A stretch of DNA of 7,895 bases from Candidatus Heimdallarchaeota archaeon. GTDB lineage: Archaea; Asgardarchaeota; Heimdallarchaeia; Heimdallarchaeales; Heimdallarchaeaceae. Below, piece by piece: positions 5,853-7,895 of the stretch. Every line of letters starts with the position of its first letter. Within the stretch, counting starts at the first letter, position 1. The notes beneath the pieces are model-generated. The model worked only from the letters and a program-made list of their open reading frames with translations, had not been told where the DNA came from and ran no database searches. Where the stretch lies: contig DAOVRE010000068.1 of the NCBI GenBank assembly GCA_030628305.1, forward strand, positions 1 through 7,895, written 5' to 3'. Both the position numbers and the translations under genes were made by a program.

Positions 5853-6578
5853 ATGGATTCGAAATTGGAAAAGAGACTGAAAAAATTCAACAACTCACCT
5901 GATGTGACGAAGTTGAAAGAACTAATTTCGATATCGGAGAAAGAAATCGATAAGAATAACATGGAATTTCTCATCAAAGTTGTTGAGAAGGAGAAATATG
6001 AGAGGGTACGAATTAAAGCCATTCTTATTTTGAAGGATACAAAGAAGAAAGAAATTGCACAAAAACTAATGGAATTTTATGCGTACGAAAGAGAAAATAG
6101 CGTTAAACTTGTGCTGATTGAAGCAATCGGATATATGTCTTCTCCAAAAATTGAAGACTTTCTGAGTAGAATATCAAAAGAAGATGAAAATGAAATCGTT
6201 CGTTCAATGGCAATTCGTAAATTGCATGATCGAGGAAAACTAAAAAAAGATGAAATAAGAAACTTATTACTTGAAGTAATACAGAATGAAAAAGCTGTTT
6301 CACCAATTCAAATGTCTCTTAATATTATACTTAATTATGCTGACTCAGAATCTTTGGAAACACTAAAACGCGTATATAGAAGGGAAACAAAAAATAAAAT
6401 GAGATTGCTAATCTATCAGACAATGAGTAAGATAGCGGAAACCCTTGACGAGGATTTAGGCATCAAAGAACCTATATTAGAGGTGGTTAGGGAGGAGTTG
6501 GAGAAATCTCAAAAGAAAAAGCGAAGAAGAAGAAAAGCCAAGAAAAAGGCTAAAGATGATGAATATCTGTTCTTCTAA
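5853..6578 (+). CDS. HEAT-repeat-like alpha-solenoid protein with basic tail
   Basis: This 241-residue cytoplasmic protein is all helical, with repeating helix pairs about 35 residues apart. The clearest blocks are about 47-76 (YERVRIKAILILKD and the following helix), 80-106 (ENSVKLVLIEAIGYMSS, then IEDFLSRI) and 113-140 (NEIVRSMAIRKLHD, then the next helix), with weaker pairs to about 200. Such HEAT-like solenoids usually hold proteins or nucleic acids together; the partner is unknown. Residues 218-234 are almost all Lys/Arg, then the chain ends DDEYLFF. The basic stretch suggests contact with RNA, DNA or the ribosome. The start is ATG 5853: a TTG at 5811 would extend the frame by 14 residues but lies only about 11 bases past the TATA element, before the expected transcription start. 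A gaagg stretch (5829-5833) is rather far upstream to act as a ribosome site. It is divergent from the 184-residue gene; the 305-residue gene follows on the same strand. Confidence 0.75.
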   Translation: MDSKLEKRLKKFNNSPDVTKLKELISISEKEIDKNNMEFLIKVVEKEKYERVRIKAILILKDTKKKEIAQKLMEFYAYERENSVKLVLIEAIGYMSSPKIEDFLSRISKEDENEIVRSMAIRKLHDRGKLKKDEIRNLLLEVIQNEKAVSPIQMSLNIILNYADSESLETLKRVYRRETKNKMRLLIYQTMSKIAETLDEDLGIKEPILEVVREELEKSQKKKRRRRKAKKKAKDDEYLFF

Positions 6579-6593
6579 ACTAACTCAACATTC

Positions 6594-6602
6594 ATCTTTT
6601 TT
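6594..6602 (+). terminator. T-tract after the HEAT-repeat gene
   Basis: A run of six T (6597-6602) lies about 19 bases after the stop at 6578, with further T-rich stretches to 6620. No stable hairpin precedes it. T-tracts alone can terminate archaeal RNA polymerase. A new TATA-like element follows, suggesting that the next gene is transcribed separately. Confidence 0.35.
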
Positions 6603-6617
6603 CGCTTTTACTTCATT

Positions 6618-6643
6618 TTTATAAATGCAAAAATAGATATAAG
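6618..6643 (+). promoter_or_regulatory. Putative promoter of the 305-residue gene
   Basis: Two TATA-like elements are seen: tttataaat (6618-6626), predicting a start near 6648, and agatataag (about 6635-6643), predicting a start near 6665 and a 20-base leader. No ribosome site is evident before ATG 6687. Which element is used cannot be told by eye. Confidence 0.35.
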
Positions 6644-6686
6644 TAGTGTGAGAACTTGAATATATCACTATACTCTGCTGATCATT

Positions 6687-7604
6687 ATGGTTCAAACAGT
6701 TAATATTTCAGAAGATGAACTTGAATTTATCAACCAATTTCTGTTATCTCTTGAAGCCGTGGTAAATGAAAGAAGGCAATGGGAGATTGAAACATTGCTT
6801 GAGGGAGATGGTTTGGAAGGTGTAATTCAGGCTTTCCTTAGTATGATTACAGCAAATTTCCATAACACGATGGCGAGGTTTAGAGTTTATCCTCGCTTTA
6901 TCAAAAAACTTGAAGACGGTAGAATTCTTATTCACAGTTCAACTAGAACCTCTCCAACTGAAAGTATGGACATTACTTGGACTCTCAAACACCCAAGAAA
7001 CGAATTTCAAAAATTAGTGCTTTCTAGAATAAATTCCATGACTGTACCAATATATGAGGAAACCAGAAGAAAAAGAACTGAGATTCCAAGGCTAGATGAA
7101 AAATGGAAAGGATTTATGTCAGCAGTAAGAAAAGTTGATCTTATAAATAAAATGTATATGAAAATAAAGGAGGATAGTGGAAAACAAAAAGCCAAAATGT
7201 TGTTTAATGATAAAGCAGAGTTTCTCGAAGAAGTTGATACTTTGTTTGGTTTTCTTGAGGGGCCCTTCAAATATATCTCCTATATAGCGGTTATGGGCGC
7301 AAATGTAGAAGGGTGGAAAGGAGTAATTATGAAAAAAACTGACGATTACGAGGTTATTTTTGATGGATTTAGAGAACTTGAAGCATTAGAATCATTGACA
7401 GTTGTCAAGAAAATGACTGAAAAAGAGTATATTGATTTGCTCAATTATCAATGGCAACAAAGAACAAAAAGTAGTGGGATCAAAATAGAAATTGAGGTAC
7501 AGAAAGATATTCAACGGATTATCTATAAAATCAAGAAAAAACCAGCAGCGAAAAAAGGCAAAAAGAAATTAGTAAAAGGAGAAAGAACTGTAAAAAATAA
7601 GTAA
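6687..7604 (+). CDS. Unrecognised 305-residue protein with lysine-rich C-terminus
   Basis: I do not recognise this family. It is soluble, with no signal peptide or membrane helix. Residues 6-62 are helical and acidic. Residues 63-102 look like strands (MARFRVYPRFIKKL, GRILIHSSTRT, SMDITWTLKHP). Residues 103-190 are helical and rich in Lys/Arg/Glu. Residues 193-240 again look like strands (KYISYIAVMGANVEGWKGVI, DDYEVIFDGFRE). A helix with NYQWQQR (253-259) and a strand (GIKIEIEVQ) come before a tail of Lys, Ala and Gly (283-305). The mixed fold with a basic tail could bind nucleic acid, but there is no motif to prove it. The start is ATG 6687. The preceding HEAT-repeat protein also ends in a lysine-rich stretch, so the two neighbours may work on a similar target; this is inference from composition and position only. 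Confidence 0.7.
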   Translation: MVQTVNISEDELEFINQFLLSLEAVVNERRQWEIETLLEGDGLEGVIQAFLSMITANFHNTMARFRVYPRFIKKLEDGRILIHSSTRTSPTESMDITWTLKHPRNEFQKLVLSRINSMTVPIYEETRRKRTEIPRLDEKWKGFMSAVRKVDLINKMYMKIKEDSGKQKAKMLFNDKAEFLEEVDTLFGFLEGPFKYISYIAVMGANVEGWKGVIMKKTDDYEVIFDGFRELEALESLTVVKKMTEKEYIDLLNYQWQQRTKSSGIKIEIEVQKDIQRIIYKIKKKPAAKKGKKKLVKGERTVKNK

Positions 7605-7607
7605 TGC

Positions 7608-7663
7608 TCTTTTTTGTTTCTGATCTTTGTGCTCTTATTAAATTCTCCATAATCAAGAAACAA
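7608..7663. terminator. Inverted repeat between convergent genes, possible two-way terminator
   Basis: After the stop at 7604 comes a T-run (7610-7615). The arm ttgtttctgat (7614-7624) is the complement of atcaagaaacaa (7652-7663) apart from one bulged base, with a 27-base loop. The right arm touches the stop of the minus-strand gene. The position between two converging genes suits a shared terminator, but the stem is AT-rich and weak. Confidence 0.4.
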
Positions 7664-7895
7664 TTATGCTGAATCTGTGAACTTTCTATTGTCCTTGCCA
7701 CAGTTTGTGCAAATATTGCTCCCGCCTGTTATATCCTCTCCGCAGAATCTACATGTGATTTCATCACCCTTTGTTAAACTAGTAAACACGTGTCTAACTC
7801 CAACAATGATTAATCCAACAAGAAAAATTGTGAGAATAGAGATATTAGCTGTAACTAGTATGAGAAATGCCTCATCTTGTAAGTTAAAAACCCCA
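7664..7895 (-). CDS. Membrane-anchored zinc-ribbon protein (partial, 5' end outside window)
   Basis: The last 76 residues of a gene entering from the right edge are visible on the minus strand, ending at the TAA at 7666-7664. The visible part begins GVFNLQDEAF, then has one hydrophobic membrane segment (visible residues about 11-33, LILVTANISI through VGLIIVGV). A short basic stretch is followed by a zinc ribbon CRFC...CTNC (visible C48, C51, C62, C65), ending NRKFTDSA. Short zinc ribbons beside membrane helices are common in archaeal proteins of unknown role. By the positive-inside rule the RH/K residues after the helix put the ribbon in the cytoplasm. No start is visible and more helices may lie upstream. 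It is convergent with the 305-residue gene. Confidence 0.75.
   Translation of the reverse strand, partial: GVFNLQDEAFLILVTANISILTIFLVGLIIVGVRHVFTSLTKGDEITCRFCGEDITGGSNICTNCGKDNRKFTDSA

Noticed and set aside
6555..6578. C-terminal DDEYLFF as a PCNA-binding (PIP) box
   Set aside because: Only the final FF fits. The Gln and the hydrophobic residue three before FF are replaced by Lys and Glu.
7007..7270. Antisense open frame with a hydrophobic stretch
   Set aside because: It is the mirror of a Lys/Glu-rich coding region in the 305-residue gene. The apparent hydrophobicity comes from AAA/GAA codons read as TTT/TTC.

Overview
The window looks like low-GC archaeal DNA. The evidence is TATA-box-like promoters with short or absent leaders, TTG starts, a proteasome-assembly-chaperone (PAC2) family protein, a fused gamma-delta subunit of an archaeal 2-oxoacid:ferredoxin oxidoreductase, and a double winged-helix regulator of archaeal type. 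The gene mix (HEAT-repeat protein, membrane zinc ribbon, possible longin-like fold, lysine-rich tails) would fit an Asgard archaeon, but that placement is an inference from style and rests on no marker gene.

Left part (1-1371, minus strand): a two-gene regulatory unit. It encodes a small ACT-like sensor protein with a possible AbrB-like N-terminus, followed 14 bases later by a double winged-helix transcription regulator whose TTG start has its ribosome site over the stop of the first gene. Just downstream lies a remnant that the gene calls do not explain: a 14-codon piece of a second sensor copy joined to the last six codons and stop of a second regulator copy. It is in the same order as the intact pair and reads as a collapsed tandem duplicate of the whole unit. 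Upstream, two 15-bp direct repeats with an exact 20-bp period cover the likely TATA region, so they are candidate operators.

Middle (1676-4234, plus strand): a 12-helix MFS transporter is transcribed divergently from the regulatory unit, so it is a plausible regulatory target. It ends at a hairpin/T-tract. A PAC2-family protein with a long acidic tail follows and runs to within 4 bases of the stop of the convergent oxidoreductase gene.

Right part (4239-7895): a fused gamma-delta oxidoreductase subunit (minus) without alpha and beta partners in view, and an unrecognised 184-residue protein (minus). The latter diverges from a HEAT-repeat protein (plus) around one near-symmetric TATA box. Next come an unrecognised 305-residue protein with a basic tail (plus) and, convergent with it at the window edge, the 3' part of a membrane-anchored zinc-ribbon gene (minus).

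No RNA genes, CRISPR arrays, insertion sequences or origins were seen. No gene-free stretch exceeds 300 bases. The longest (1372-1675) is the divergent promoter region described below. Bases 1-83 hold no recognisable gene.
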